DNA of 64,000 nucleotides. Source: Echinococcus granulosus (lineage: Eukaryota > Platyhelminthes > Cestoda > Cyclophyllidea > Taeniidae). The notes under the pieces are model-generated. The model was not told the DNA's origin. It ran no database searches and saw only the letters and a program-made list of their open reading frames with translations. Location of the stretch: NCBI RefSeq assembly GCF_000524195.1, contig NW_020170382.1, positions 2,998-66,997 on the forward strand, read 5' to 3'. Made by a program: the position numbers and the translations under genes. Below, one piece after another: positions 1-12,693 of this stretch (position 1 is the stretch's first letter; each line of letters starts with the position of its first letter).

Positions 1-2175
1 TGGGTGAAACCACATCTGAGGGGCTATGTTCTGCAGACATAGAGCACACCTTCTCCAAATGCCATACAACAAATTGGATAAGGGTGTAGCTTCTGCCTTT
101 GCAGGTTCGGAAGTGAGTTAAGGATGGTTCGTAAAACAAACGGACTCGAGTCACATCCATCACGCTTAACCGGCACTTTGTGATATGAGGAAACTAGTAG
201 AGAGCACCATGGATAGGGTCCCACCAATGGGCTGGCCACACGTCTATCTCACGTACTTCACGAGCTTCTACAAGCACTAACGAACCATTACAACTGCCCA
301 CACTGGGAAATGCAGGCGATGTTAAACATGGCACAAAGTGATTCTTCTTACACGTTCCACAACAATTGTGTCACTGGCGGCATGTAAACCTTCACTGCTA
401 TCGGAATGCACCATCATTGGGTGATTCATCCTCCGGGTCAAGCCAGTTGTGGCCAATGGCTTCCCCTATCACAGTCCGCACATTCTCCAAATGCCATACA
501 TCCAAGTGTCCAGGAGTCCAACTTCCATTGCCGTGGAATGCGGTTAGGGTCGTGTTGTAGGGTGGAGAGGAGCAAATCCCGTCCACCCGATTATCACTTC
601 AAGGTGGGTTCGACGTAGAAGGAAAGTGGTAGGGAAGAGAATAGACAGCTTATTTATTTGTTCAGCTCACTCGCTGCCATCACACAGCCCAGTCGTCTAT
701 CTGCATTAACTTATCTACTTCTCCAATAAATTTGGGGGAGCCTACATTAAAATTGTACCTGAGAGCAGTGTTGGCTAAAATGCGCCTGTGCTTGAGGATG
801 CTTTCGGTCTACTCAACTCCGTGATTTCAGTCGCATTGTCAAACAGGATTTGTTGCGTTTCACTGTACCGGTAACAATGGAACGTGGAGCATGCCTTGAA
901 GCAAAGGCATATCGAAAGAAGATCATTCCTAGGGGTTTGTCATCTTGATGCGACTGTTAGTTGCCAAGACGGAAGGGATCTGTTTCGCCTTCCACGCTAT
1001 CGGTCACCTCATTTGGCACAGTGAAGAGCCCTCAATTCTGTGCGATTTGTGCCCCATCTCACAGCAAATCTACCCAGGTGTTCTTCTTCACCGCAGTTTC
1101 AGTTGCCCCGATGTCCGTTTCCTACACTGCTGTTGTTTGTTCACTGGTGAGATTGTAGAGATGTGGGAAGTTAATTTGCCAACTACACATTAACCGATTG
1201 TGGAAAGCAATATCTCCACCACTTTCCCAGAGGTCACCACTGTTTTAAAGACATCCTTAACAATAGGGTGACCCCATGGATTCGCTGCGATCCACGTGAT
1301 AGTTTGCATGGCGATTCATCGCCAGAAGATGAGGCTTCGCCCTCATCACGTCCCACTAGTCTTAATAATGATGAAGGTACTGTCCCACAATCACCGACTG
1401 ACTCCCAAATCCCCCCATATTTCTTCAGGTAGTGATCATTCACATTTCTTGGCATTGAACGACCAATTGAGAAATAAAACCCCCAACAGGGAAATGATGA
1501 GAGTCACAGCTTAGGTTTCGCTCCTAGGATCAAATTAGATTATGGCAGTGGATTATCTTGCAGAACTGTACATTTGAAAGTGCTTTCTGTGGTTATTTAA
1601 ACGCTTTACCAACGCCAGGCGGTTTTACTTGATCACTGTGTGGAAAAGAGATGAGGGGACTTGAGAACTGCGAATGCCGGTGATAGCACTTAAGACATAA
1701 AGAATGTGGAGCCACTGCAATGCAGTCAGCTATGGACTCCTGCCCTATCTTCTCGGGCGATGAAGAGGAATAAAACACCTACTCTATGCAGTTCAGATGA
1801 GACCTTCTCCTCCCACCTTCTATTGTCAACACACACACACACACCAGACGTCAGTTTCACGTTTTGACCGCCAGACTTGGTTGTATTAAAAATTCCTGAC
1901 GCTGTTTATTTACATGAATACCACATTCCCATCACTGTTATCCCCGATTCACCTCTGAAGGTGTACAAGCAACATGAGTGTCCATAACCAGTTGGAAGTT
2001 GGTCTAAGACAGATGACGCAGTGGTTGTAAGGCATGGGAGTCTACAACACTTGACAAATCACACAGCAGTAAGAGGTAAAGGAGGCCTTCATGGTCCCAA
2101 GCCTCATTAAACAATATTCAGATATCCACATCGGCAATGACAAGGCCATGAAATAAAAGCAGTTCATCAACTTAC
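1..2175. other. Sequence downstream of the last visible PRMT exon; no exon recognised
   Basis: This stretch follows the GTAAGT donor that ends the last visible PRMT exon on the minus strand, so it is most simply intron. I searched the minus strand for the expected PRMT C-terminal motifs and saw none. It holds a short (CA)n run at about 1829-1845. Two weakly related segments near 40-110 and 470-540 share a stretch reading GTATGGCATTTGGAGAA on the minus strand, which may be decayed repeat copies. Confidence 0.4.
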
Positions 2176-5100
2176 GCCATAGAGTTCGGAGAGTTCCTCC
2201 CACTGCTTTACGTTCTCAACAGGATCCTCCTCCTCCACCTCCTGCTCCTGCTCCTCTTCATCATAACCACCAGTGTCTCCATTCACAGCAGCTGCCGAGA
2301 AAGCGGCAATGAAGATTGAGGCGCGACAAGGAAAGAGGCGTTCCCGACGCCAACTAGCCAAATCAACAGTGGAGGTGTGAGGTGGAAGGAGGTACCGATC
2401 TCGAGCGCTGAGCAACGAAGGCAGCATATTCTCGTAGAGGAGCGCGTGACCCATCCACTCACTCACTATGGCGTCCACACGATCAACGCCAAGTTGTGCG
2501 TCCTCCACTTTGCTGTTTATTACTGTATGGTGAAATAGAAATGGAGGCAGGAATTGTTTATTTCGGACTCAATAGGTGGCACGACAAGTGCACTAGCCTG
2601 ATTGAGATAGAAGCTTCAACAGAAGGAAATCACATTTACCAATACGTAGCCTCATTTCACATCAGGGCTTTTGGCGTCAAAAAAAGGACAACTCTCAAGA
2701 AGTGAAACAGTGCTTCTCTCCTGACATTTACACTTTCAACATTTAAATGCTAATCTCAGCGTTCAATGAATGCAGAGACTGCTTCGGTGCAGAAGAATTT
2801 GTCAGTAGGCATGACCGATCCAAAGGCGCCGTACTTCGCTTCGTCAACGCTGATGGTCAATCCACAAGCTTGTGCAGTTTTGTTGCTCACTTTGACACCA
2901 CAGTGAGATTAGGCATCGGGTTTTCTGCGCATGAAATGATGAGATCCAGAAAACTGTGCTCTTTCCTGTCGAGGCGCTCCTTCGAATCAGGCCAGACCAA
3001 CAAAATCCTTTCAGCTGATCAAAATCAGAATGCTGTCCTGGTGCCCAATGTGCACCAACTTTTCTAAATCACAACTGTTCTGGAATGATTGTGTTGTGAT
3101 GTGCCCATCATTTCCACAGATATGTTCATCACTTGTGCAATATCTACCCACGATGGGTTGCGAGTCAAACTTGCATGCAGGATGAGGCATTCCACGTGAC
3201 AGTTGAATGTTCACGGGATTGACTATTGCGACACCACGGTAGAGCTCGACACCGACGTACAGACGTATGGTCGTCTTCGAGGTGTGTTCACCATGCGATT
3301 AGGCGCATATATCCGTGGGTTCATGTATTGACGCCTTTATTTGGAGGAAACTTAGTTCATCACCATTCACGTGCCTGATAAGGCGTGTCCGGCCCGGCAG
3401 ATGACACGTGCGCAGGTGGTTAGTGTACAACAGGACGTCATGACCACACACTATTGCATGTAGTGTGGTATCATTGGAGTGCTCGTCAGTGGCTCCACTT
3501 TCGAGTCAAATGTACTATTTTGACTTGAATGCCACTGTCTCTACCACCACTGTCTACGACACGGGCATAGGACGAGAATCAGCCCTTGCTCATTCGGTGA
3601 GAGTGTCGTAAGAATTACCAAGTGGACTTGTAGGATTCAGCAGAACTTCGTTCACCGACTATTGTCATTTACGTTACCAGTCCTCCACCTTTTCTGCATG
3701 CGTATAATTAGGCTGCCTTCACTCTTGCATGCACTATAACTTCATCGAGGGTGATTCAAGCCATGAAACGGCTGGCACAAGAGACCGTTCATTTGTGTAG
3801 TAGGCATTTTAATCGGTTTGCTTTACCGACTTGGATTAACGCGTCTTGAGTGGCTCCACTTTCAACAATGCACAGGAGAACTTTCTGCTAAATGTTATCG
3901 TCAATAATTTCCAAGGATCTTTCACAAAAGTACAATAAGCGGACCAAATTAGCAAAGTCGATCTGTTCCCCACCAAATCAGGGCACATTAGGAGACTCTT
4001 TACGAAATCCCAGACATTTGCCTATTAACAGGTCGTAAAACGGAGATTTTCCAGCAGACAACTCGAGACCGTTTGCGTCATTAAAATCGTACTTGACACA
4101 ATCTCATAGGCTGTGTACTTAAACTGCATCCATGCCAGATGATGCTGGCGTTGAATTCCCCCCAATGGGACTACCCTCCAGATGACTTCATGTTACGTTG
4201 ATACTTGGTCTGATGTGGACTGCTTTTAGCTGTTTAAAGATGGTTTAAAACAAGTGCAAAAAACAGTTGCAATTTGTAAGCGAACCATAAAAGGCGGCTC
4301 CAGTGATAAGCGAGGTGTTATGTGACAGGCTCCAAACACTTCCCATTACCTAATCATATTTTCAAAGGTATGCAACAGCACAGTGATCGTAAATTATGTG
4401 CAAGATCCCATGCTCGTCGTCTAGCTTGCAGTATAGCCTGACGATCTATAAACGTTCGCTCACCCAATGTTCCAAAGAACCACGCATCAAGCGTGCTAAC
4501 TGAAACCCCCCCCCCACTTCGGGCTTCAAGGTAGCTTGCAAAAGTGCCCAACTAGTCCCAAATCTGGTGGGCTGTACTCAACACATCATCTCCATTAAGT
4601 GTGAGCGTTAGAAAGCGACGCCTACTCACTCACAACTTCTGGCCTCTCAACTACCCTTGTTGAGTATCAAATGACCAAACGAATTCCCACCACTTTCGGT
4701 ACACCACGTTGCAATAACTTGTTTTGCAATTTGTGGCCCGGTTGCTGCTAGATTGACTTGTGATGAGGAATGGCCTTCGCATTCCAACGTTCGTGAAGCG
4801 AGTGGGCTTATCACTGGCCATGCCCAAGCGACCCACTGCCCACTGTGCGTAGCACACACCTACGAAGTAGGAGGTAGCTACTGTTTTACCGCATTCTCCT
4901 AACTGCCCCCGCTATTTCTTCGAGTGATGGTTAGCATCTTTGTGGGAAATAAGAAACAATGGAGAAGAAGAAGTACCAAGATGAATCGCAACGGAGAAGT
5001 CCTTTAGTTAGCCAGCTTGAATTTTATTAAATATTTCCAAGTTTACCTAATTACTGTTACTAGACCCCTTATTTTGAGAAGCGAAACATAGCCCTAGCCA

Positions 5101-8100
5101 CGTTAGCTTCGAATTCTGATTGTTAAAAACCCCACGAGATTATTACTACTACTTTATCGCTTTGATACATGGGATTGTGGTAATCACGCAATCGGCAACC
5201 ATTCACTAATCCAAATTACCGTGCAGATTTGGCAAGTCGTTTGGACTGCCTACACTGTTTAGAAACTGGCATTTAAACAATGGCCTATTCTGCTCAAAGC
5301 TTCAAATAACGGCAGGCCAAATTCGTTCACTTAGGAATGAACGGGCTACGCAAACATCGCTGCAGTAACTGTAAAACCAACTGGTATTAAACGAACAATC
5401 TACGGGTCATGGTGGTCAGCTTCATGCCTTGGAAACCGATACTCGATCACACTTATGTGACGCCACGAGTGCGTCACACATATGTGACGAACCCATTTGA
5501 AAAGAAAATCAGTTGATTTATGAAAAAAAGATAAAAGGTAATTATTGTCATAAGAGAACAATAAAACGGATGGACTGTGGTAACCAACATTCCCCCAACA
5601 TCTCTGGTTGCGAATACACTAGTTGTTTTGTTTATGCGGCAATCAAAATAAAAACATTCTAGGCCTAAGTCCTCTGTGTGAACATGTAACCTCCTTAGAC
5701 TGTCCATGCAAACCAAAAAAGAGGCAAAATTCACCTGTGATGCGGGAGGAGAAATTGTTCTCAGCAATAATTTGTCGAGCAAGGTGGCAGAGTTTGGCAA
5801 CACCATCGAGAGCATAGACATGAGCGGCGCCAGCCTTGGCGCCGAACATTGAGAGGATGCCCGTGCCGCAGCCGACGTCCAACAGCACCCCACCCTCCAG
5901 ACGTCGTCGGGCTCGTGTCAGTGCGAGTCTGAAAGCAGTAGAGTGGTCCGGTTACGAAAAGATACAAAAGCAACCATTGCAGGAGTCCATAACACAGCCT
6001 TTTCAGGTTCTATATTGTCATGCCAAGAAGACAGAATTAAAGGTTAACTTTACCTCGGAATAAAATCCTCCGTTAAGTGTCCAATTCTTCTCGGTAAACA
6101 GTGTTAAAGCCCATCATCACTAATACTTCAATTAAACTACATTTCTCTTCAAGTGGATGTTTCGGAGAGTCATTATGAATGGAAAAAAGTTGTTCAAGCA
6201 TTATTCATACAATTACCGGTTACAAAATGGTGCCCAACCGTTGAGGACGCAATTGGGGAACACAAATTACATCAACAATTCGTGGATATCGCGAATAAAT
6301 GCAACGTGAAAGCGGCTATGGTGGAAGAGGATATATTCACTGAAAAATTGACGAGAAAATCACCACTACCGTTATTTGACTCCTTAAACGAATCGAATAG
6401 GTAAGGAAAATGTGTAGTGGGAAGGGCTTTGGCGGACAAATTAATCGAACAAGGGAGGAAGATGCGAATTCCACCTCAGCTTGCTTGCGGCAGTATGGTT
6501 AATCACCTTTTCACGATAAGGAGGGATTAATTGCGACGACTTCTTCGTGGTAAAAGCGCACGAGCATCGAATATGCTGGATGAAGTACCGTATCCAAAAA
6601 GCCAACAGTATATATTTGCAACCTCAGCGGTAAATTGACTTCATCCGGTACCATTCCATAACCTCTGTAAACTTAATTGGTCAAGTATATAGAGCAGAAA
6701 GGCCAAAAGGGTTAATCGCACGGAAAGATAATCGAGTCTTCTTAGGGAAAACGCCCAAGTGTGCGCGGTTTTCCCAACCATCGCTGCTGCTAAAGCTGTG
6801 AACAGTAGGTGGACCAAAAGGCCTTCCATTATCCACTCACACCCACCGCATTCACTAAGCTTTCTTTCATCAATCGACCGCGAAATTTATTCACCATGTC
6901 AAACACCCTTCGCCACAAGTTCATGGCTCCTCTGGATTATTCACAGCCTGCTGACACAAAGAATTTGCTATCACAGGGCTAGTAAAACTGCCTTCGATGG
7001 TTTGGGTGAACAGCTTATTGCCTAAATGATGTATCATACGGCAATATCGTAGTAAGTGCGCAGGCTCCTCACTCCGTACAGTTAGTACTTGTGTCTCACC
7101 AGGATGGCCTTTCAGTCGTGCCTATAGCCCTTCAGCCTTGCTGCACGTAAATGATAGCTTGTGTACACAGAGGGAAGATTTGGAGCCAACATTTCCATTC
7201 AAAAGTAAACGTTACACTTCTGAAGCATCTTATTTACAGAAAATGGAGCACCCACAAGTTACTAGCTGGATAGAACCCAGGCAGATGTGACTGGGTGGCA
7301 GTGAAGTGAGAATAATGTATCAGGGAAGAATAAATGCGAAACCACTTTAAACCTTGTTTTTACAACTAGTGGCCGACACACGTAATAGCCTGCACATTCC
7401 CCCCTTCTCCAATACAGTTCCCAAGCAGGAGAGAACTCCAGATCCAGTGGAACTGCCAAGAGGGATCAGTGACGATGCGGTCAAATATCTTCTCATTTAC
7501 AGGCAAATTTCGACTACTGATGTGGATGGTTCGTGGGTATTTTTGTCTGTAAAGCACCGACCACGGTGTGGTGGCCGACGCGGGAGATTGGCAAAGAGGA
7601 GCGCCGAGGAAGACACTCAAAAGGAGAGGGGGCTGCGTAATCCTTTAATTGTTAGTTTTACGCCCCGTCTCGGTTTCGCAGGCACTTAAGACTCTGCGAT
7701 TGCACTTCCAATGGCCCGAATAGCCTCCAGGCCATGCCGTTTGCCTCACGGCCCTTCTGTACGTCGACAATATACATTCAATCCTAGTATTATGACTTCC
7801 TTCGCCTTCAAGGAAGTCGAGGGGTGCTGCATGAGTTTAAAGGCTCAGCGACAACACGTAGGTTAGACGTGAGATTTTGTACACGAAAACATGGTAATTA
7901 TCGTTCCCTGGGGAGGTAGAATTCACCTGCCGCGGGAAAATTGTGGGCACAAAGCCCATTAAACGAGGCACATTATTGGTGCCCTTTTAAACAGCAAATT
8001 CCGACCATAGAAAAGGCATTCGTGGCCTCGCGTCCTAATCCTTACAGCAGAATGGGAAGCGAAAAAAGTTGTTTTTTGAGTGAGGAGCAAAAACTTTACA

Positions 8101-11100
8101 TTCCACGTTTGGGGGAGACGATTTTGTGAAGAAAGGAATATAGCCGAATCGTTCAAGTAAGTGATGAGAGCTTTTGGCAAAACATGAAGGACTGTTCATT
8201 TACATTCCTAGGGGGAGCATTGAAGGTATGAAAGAGAAGTGACATGACAGAATTGCGCCAGCCATCACTGGATAAACTTCGATTTCTGGGAATTTGATGC
8301 CTTAAATTGTGCGTATTTTAGAAAACCCACCCCAAGTGGGTCTATACATGTCAAAAAGTTGTGGCTTCCATCTTAAACGGAGGAAAGATCCTCTCGAAGA
8401 TAGCAGAAGCAATGTTGCCATGATGAAAAGCGGGGATTAATGACCAACTTCAAAGAGAAATTCCCATTCCTCCCGAATAACATGTCTAAAAGTAGGGGAA
8501 GGAAGGTATGTTATGAATGTTCGGATTTCCGTAGGCACATACCAGAAAAGCTATTGGAGCAACTATTTCAATCTTCTATTCTCTCTCGTGGCTGATGTTT
8601 AGTACGACAAGATCAGATTATAACAATTCAAAAAAATTCTATTACAATGAAAACAGCTAAAAATGTGAAATATACCTCCTCTGCGATCCAAGGGACTGAA
8701 GCTAACCTGGACAGAAGGCTGAACGGCACCGAAGTGAGAGCAGAGCGGTAGGAAGAGAAGCTAACCTAGGTGATTCATCAAATAGTTTTGTTTTTAGACA
8801 AACCTTCCGCTTGTTCTAGAACGCTGGCCGGACTTGGGTAGTAAAAAGGCAGTTAATGGTGAAAATACAGCCTGTAAGGGATGACGAGATACACTGCTGT
8901 AGTTGTTAGTGGATATGTCCTAACAGCCCCTCTACTGAGGCAAAACCGAGACACATAATACATCTTTTTGCTGCAAGACTAACAGTTCCTTGTAAATGAA
9001 ATTCGACACTGCGCACAGGAATTAGCATACAAACACACGCGGGAGAGACCTGGTAATGCGGTAAGTGTGTGCTTTTCGGGTAACAATCCGCGGCATAAAA
9101 GAATGGTACACCACCGATTCTATTTTGGACAGTGATCATGACGACATTTCTGCACCTAGGTCATCTTCCCGAGTGAAATAGAGTGCCAGTATATCAGTCA
9201 AACCGTGTACCTCTCTAGTTTTATGGGGCTTTGAATGGATTTGGAGTTTTATGACACCAAATCAAGTTATCTAGGGGCTCTTGCGAACTAGCAAACTATT
9301 CCAAATACAAAAATATACCACGTACAATGTGAACAAAACCTTGAGATAAACGTGTGATGCATACAGGACAAAACTACTTCACAGTTGTTCCAAAACCTTC
9401 ACAGAGCTGGAGGCCATCTATTGAAACCGGGGATGACCAATCCGTAAGTGGCTGACAAACTTTCCCCCTCCTACATGCCGCTTTTACAACGGTAAATGAA
9501 GTCGCAGGCATCCACGGAAGAACCAATGCTTAAAAACAGAATGACACGTAAATTATTACAGTTTACGATAAAAATGGTTGCATAGGGGCAATTCGAAAAT
9601 TAAACACAAATGAAGGCATAAGTTCAAAGGGGAGACGAGTTACTTCTCCGACGCAAAGACCTGAGAAAGACTACAGTGAAACGTCATAACTATTTACCCT
9701 TGATGATTTCACTAGGGGCGCCACATGTGTACCGCGTAGTCTTTTTCAGTTTATAATGTCAACCGTTGAAATAAATCGTGTTGCAAGTGGATTGATTGAG
9801 TTGGAAACGATCGAATGAAGCAGGGTGTTCTTGACTTGAGAATAACCACACTTTTTAGCAGCAGCTGAATGGGTCAGTCTCGTAGTGAAAGTGTTGATGT
9901 CACTTGATCTCTGGTGGCCGATTTTCCTCCTAAACTCTTGTAGCGAACATGTGACTTATTTCTGAATGGGGCAACCGGCCCCTTTATATTTCAATCCCCT
10001 AATGACCATAGACAGGGGTAAATCTCCCATTTGCAAGTCATTGTCGAATGCACAGAAACGTCTCAAGAATTAACATTACTACGATCAAAAGACCTTCGTA
10101 GAAGTCTCCGAAAAGTGTTACGACGTCCTCGAAAGTGGGGAAGCACTTCGAATGAAGACTAGGACCTACCAATGAGTGGGATTCCATAATATGGACGCAA
10201 CTACTAATATATGTATATGCCCATCCCTTCTTACGGATGTTGCGATACTCCGATTGTTTGCTTAACTCGTCGTTTTGGCACTTAAGGCTCCGTGATTGTA
10301 CTTTGGCTGAGTGGAATGGCCTCCAGGCCATGCCAGTAGCCCCCATCCTAACCCTTCTGTACGTCAACAATATATGTTCTACCCTAGTGTTATGTCCCCT
10401 TTCATCTTCAGGGAAGTCGCGGGGCGCTACAATGTATATTCTGAGAGAAACTGACCTTCTTATACTTAAAGTAACTGTCCGTCTTACATGTATCGACTGT
10501 AAGAGAAGTGGTGATTGAATTAAACAGACAGACGAGTATTTCTTTCAACTACAAGGCTCAAACATTTTGGACTACAAATGCCTAATAAACCATAGGAAAG
10601 TTGAAAATGGGGGCTATTTTATAACAAAACCATCACCTACTGGTACGTCAATGTGCGAACTTTGTCCGACAGCATGAGAGCATGAACATCAGTGAAGGAA
10701 TATGACCTAAAATGAAAAAAGGTACTCTTTACCTCAGGAGACACGAATACGTTGAGAAAATTTGAAAGGATAATGTTAGGCTGTCCGTAAGCTTGGCACT
10801 GCACGTATGCGAACCCCCAGTTAGCTATTAAACGCTGAGAGTCGTCCCAAAAAGCTTCCAACCAAAATTAAAGGTAGACTTTGTGCAGCATTAACAACTG
10901 TTGAGTAAACAAAGCAAATGCGACACTCACGAAATGCTGTCGCTTGGAATTATGAAATAACAGGACACCTAGTTCAGATGCTCTCAAACATCAACCGGTT
11001 AAATATCTACTTCGCTGGATTTACCTGGTTCACCTATTTCTCACTAAAGCTCTAAGACGATGTACTTGTGAAACTTGACATTCGCACTTTGGAGGGATAA

Positions 11101-12119
11101 GAGTTCTCTCAGTAACTGCTTGAGATGAAACACCGTGATACAGCGCCATACTTGATCTAACCCGTCAAAGTTCACTTCAACTCCTCGCAACACCATGAAG
11201 AAGCTAAACTCTATCACTTACCTTGAATTTCCATGAAAGATGCGAGTAACAACTAACATTTTCGAACAAAAAACGCCAAAAATAGTTTTACGAGACTTAA
11301 ACTACCACTCCCTAAGCTGTTGACAATGAATTTTATTTGTCGTAACATATGGGACTTTGCCAGCAATGGGGACAATGAAAAATGTCCGCTGCCTTTACAC
11401 CAAATTTTTTGGAGAACGTTCACTGCAAACCATAGAGTGGCTGAAAGAACATTGCCCGACAGTATGGAGCGAACATTGAAGTCAACTTCGATAGAATTGC
11501 ATCACAATGGGAAGAGACCTAGAGAAAGTGGATGCAATTCGCTATCCTTTCTCTTTTCTACTGACAACTTTGTAACGATAGCAGGAGCAATAACAAGGTG
11601 TCATGGTCAACTGCTGAACCGTAATGCGCTCTAGATGGTACTTAGATGGCGAGATATCCACACTCGTACGTGTGGTCAGTTGGATCTTGTCTAGGTTGTC
11701 AATTAGAGGGAGGAGATTTGCACCAGCGGTACCAATTTCTGACTGTGCAGGAGGGTGGGGGGCAATCAGTGCAGATGTTCTAAAGCGCGACAAGCACCTC
11801 ATTGCCGCAACAATTTGCAATGGTAAAAAGGCGCAGCACAAGTACCTGAAGTATAATTCATCGTCTGATGTGCTGCTAGCGCCTTTGTTCTACAAGCAAA
11901 TGAAGAAAGGTACTGAGGGTGGGATCAATATGCGGTTATCAGGTACGCAAGTCAAAATGACATGAGAACCTTGGTGATCATGTGTTCTCTCACAAGATGT
12001 CAATTATGAACTTCATGGTTGCACTTTGATAGTAAAAAAACTATCAAATCTGAGAAGCATACCTTTGACAAAGCTTCATGGTCGTCGTCGTCAATCTTTG
12101 ATCGTTTCCTTGTAAGCGC
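2176..12119 (-). CDS. Class I protein arginine N-methyltransferase (PRMT3/PRMT6-like), partial, multi-exon
   Basis: Transfers methyl groups from S-adenosylmethionine to arginine side chains. Five exons read 5' to 3' on the minus strand as 12119-12063, 11889-11846, 10706-10641, 5928-5735 and 2522-2176. All junctions are phase-compatible and together give 236 codons. The first two encode a basic/acidic N-terminal segment (RKRSKIDDDD) and then DDELYFRSYSFTDVHALML, the family's YF...SY entry to the methyltransferase fold. Exon 10706-10641 adds KVRTLTYQ. Exon 5928-5735 carries SAM motif I (LLDVGCGTGILSMFGAKAG) and an acidic post-I residue (VYALD). Exon 2522-2176 carries the double-E loop SEWMGHALLYE with both glutamates, then RLFPCRASIFIAAF and an acidic insert (EEEQEQEVEEEDP) before ELYG, ending at a GTAAGT donor. 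The C-terminal barrel with the THW loop is not seen, so the 3' end lies beyond the left edge. The subfamily is uncertain; the acidic N-terminus suggests PRMT3, but no zinc finger was found. Confidence 0.8.
2354..2395 (-). other. In-frame 42-nt GT-AG segment inside a PRMT exon: retained sequence or mini-intron
   Basis: On the minus strand the segment begins GTACCT, is pyrimidine-rich and ends GGCTAG. Its length is a multiple of three and it has no stop, so the frame survives either way. Retained, it adds LLPPHTSTVDLAS-like residues between RDRY and RRERLFP. Removed, the protein reads RDRWRRERLFPCRA, nearer the short spacing usual in class I PRMTs. Confidence 0.4.
3200..3490 (+). repeat. Interspersed repeat family B, copy 1 (in PRMT intron)
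   Basis: By eye this matches 31560-31990 over several blocks. These include GACGTAnAG.CGTA.GG.CGTC, then GGAAACTT.(G/T)TTCATC.CC, then GACA(C/T)GTGCGCAG, and finally TGTAGTGTGGTA. The order and orientation of blocks are the same and spacing differs by indels. It is non-coding in both copies as far as I can see, and its class is not recognised. Confidence 0.55.
5447..5487. repeat. Imperfect inverted repeat (17-nt arms, 7-nt loop)
   Basis: The left arm is 5447-5463 and the right arm 5471-5487. The arms pair at about 14 of 17 positions and share TGTGACGC-type ends. It lies in the PRMT intron. The arms also resemble each other as a direct repeat of a TATGTGACG motif. Confidence 0.45.
7260..7850 (+). 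repeat. Interspersed repeat family A, near full-length copy (in PRMT intron)
   Basis: It aligns by eye with 39150-39700 along most of its length. Shared blocks are GAACCCAG.nAGAT.TG near the start, CCAAGAGGGATCAGTGA with TATCTTCTCA in the middle, and CCCTTCTGTACGTCGACAAT with CTAGTATTATG and GGAAGTCG.GGGGTGC towards the end. The open frames across it (for example LPRGISDDAVKYLL) are not maintained between copies. A further partial, more diverged copy of the 3' block may lie at about 7080-7160. Confidence 0.7.
10270..10455 (+). repeat. Interspersed repeat family A, 3'-half copy (in PRMT intron)
   Basis: It carries the family A 3' half: GGCCTCCAGGCCATGCC, CCCTTCTGTACGTCAACAAT, CTAGTGTTATGTCC and GGGAAGTCGCGGGGCGCT. 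It matches 7700-7830 and 39510-39650. Its 5' half is absent, as in truncated retroposed copies. Confidence 0.65.
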
Positions 12120-12693
12120 CTAAGGAAATAGGGTAGGGAAGCAGTAATCCAGTGAACACCCAAAGTTGCTTTTAGGCACATAAAAACGCGCACATAAAAG
12201 CTGGAAACTGTGATCCATCCCATCGGAGAATCTCCTTTACTAGGTGGTGGAGCTTGCACATCTTATCTCTTTCAAGCCTGAATTTTTTAACATAAACATT
12301 AATGTGTATCACTGGAATAGATTCCCATTCATGCATTTCTAACTCCACTTTTCCATGGTTTTATATCGATAGCAAGTTAATAAAACAAAGTAACCACAAA
12401 GACGTCGAACAAAAATCAAGGTATACTATATAATCATATGGTGAATGGGGGCTCAGAAAACATTTCTCATACATTCGTCACAAAAAACACTTCAATGCAT
12501 TATTTAACCTAATACTTGCTAAACCAATACAAAATACATCACGAGAGAAAGAAATCAAAAAAAAAACGCTACATATCTTTGTGTCTCATCAATGGAGGAT
12601 GTCAGCGGGGGAGAAGACTATGTGATAGAAGACAAAAATTGTAAATCCAGATTAAGAAGGAGGGGCAAATAAATGCTTGAAAGACTTGTCAAG
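12120..12693. other. Spacer between the ADAP stop and the most 5' PRMT exon seen
   Basis: Both flanking genes read on the minus strand. The initiator exon of the PRMT was not identified here. A stretch at about 12170-12258 gives an open minus-strand frame starting MCKLHHLVKEILRWDG after an AG, but no donor of the required phase follows, so it is not called. Confidence 0.3.
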
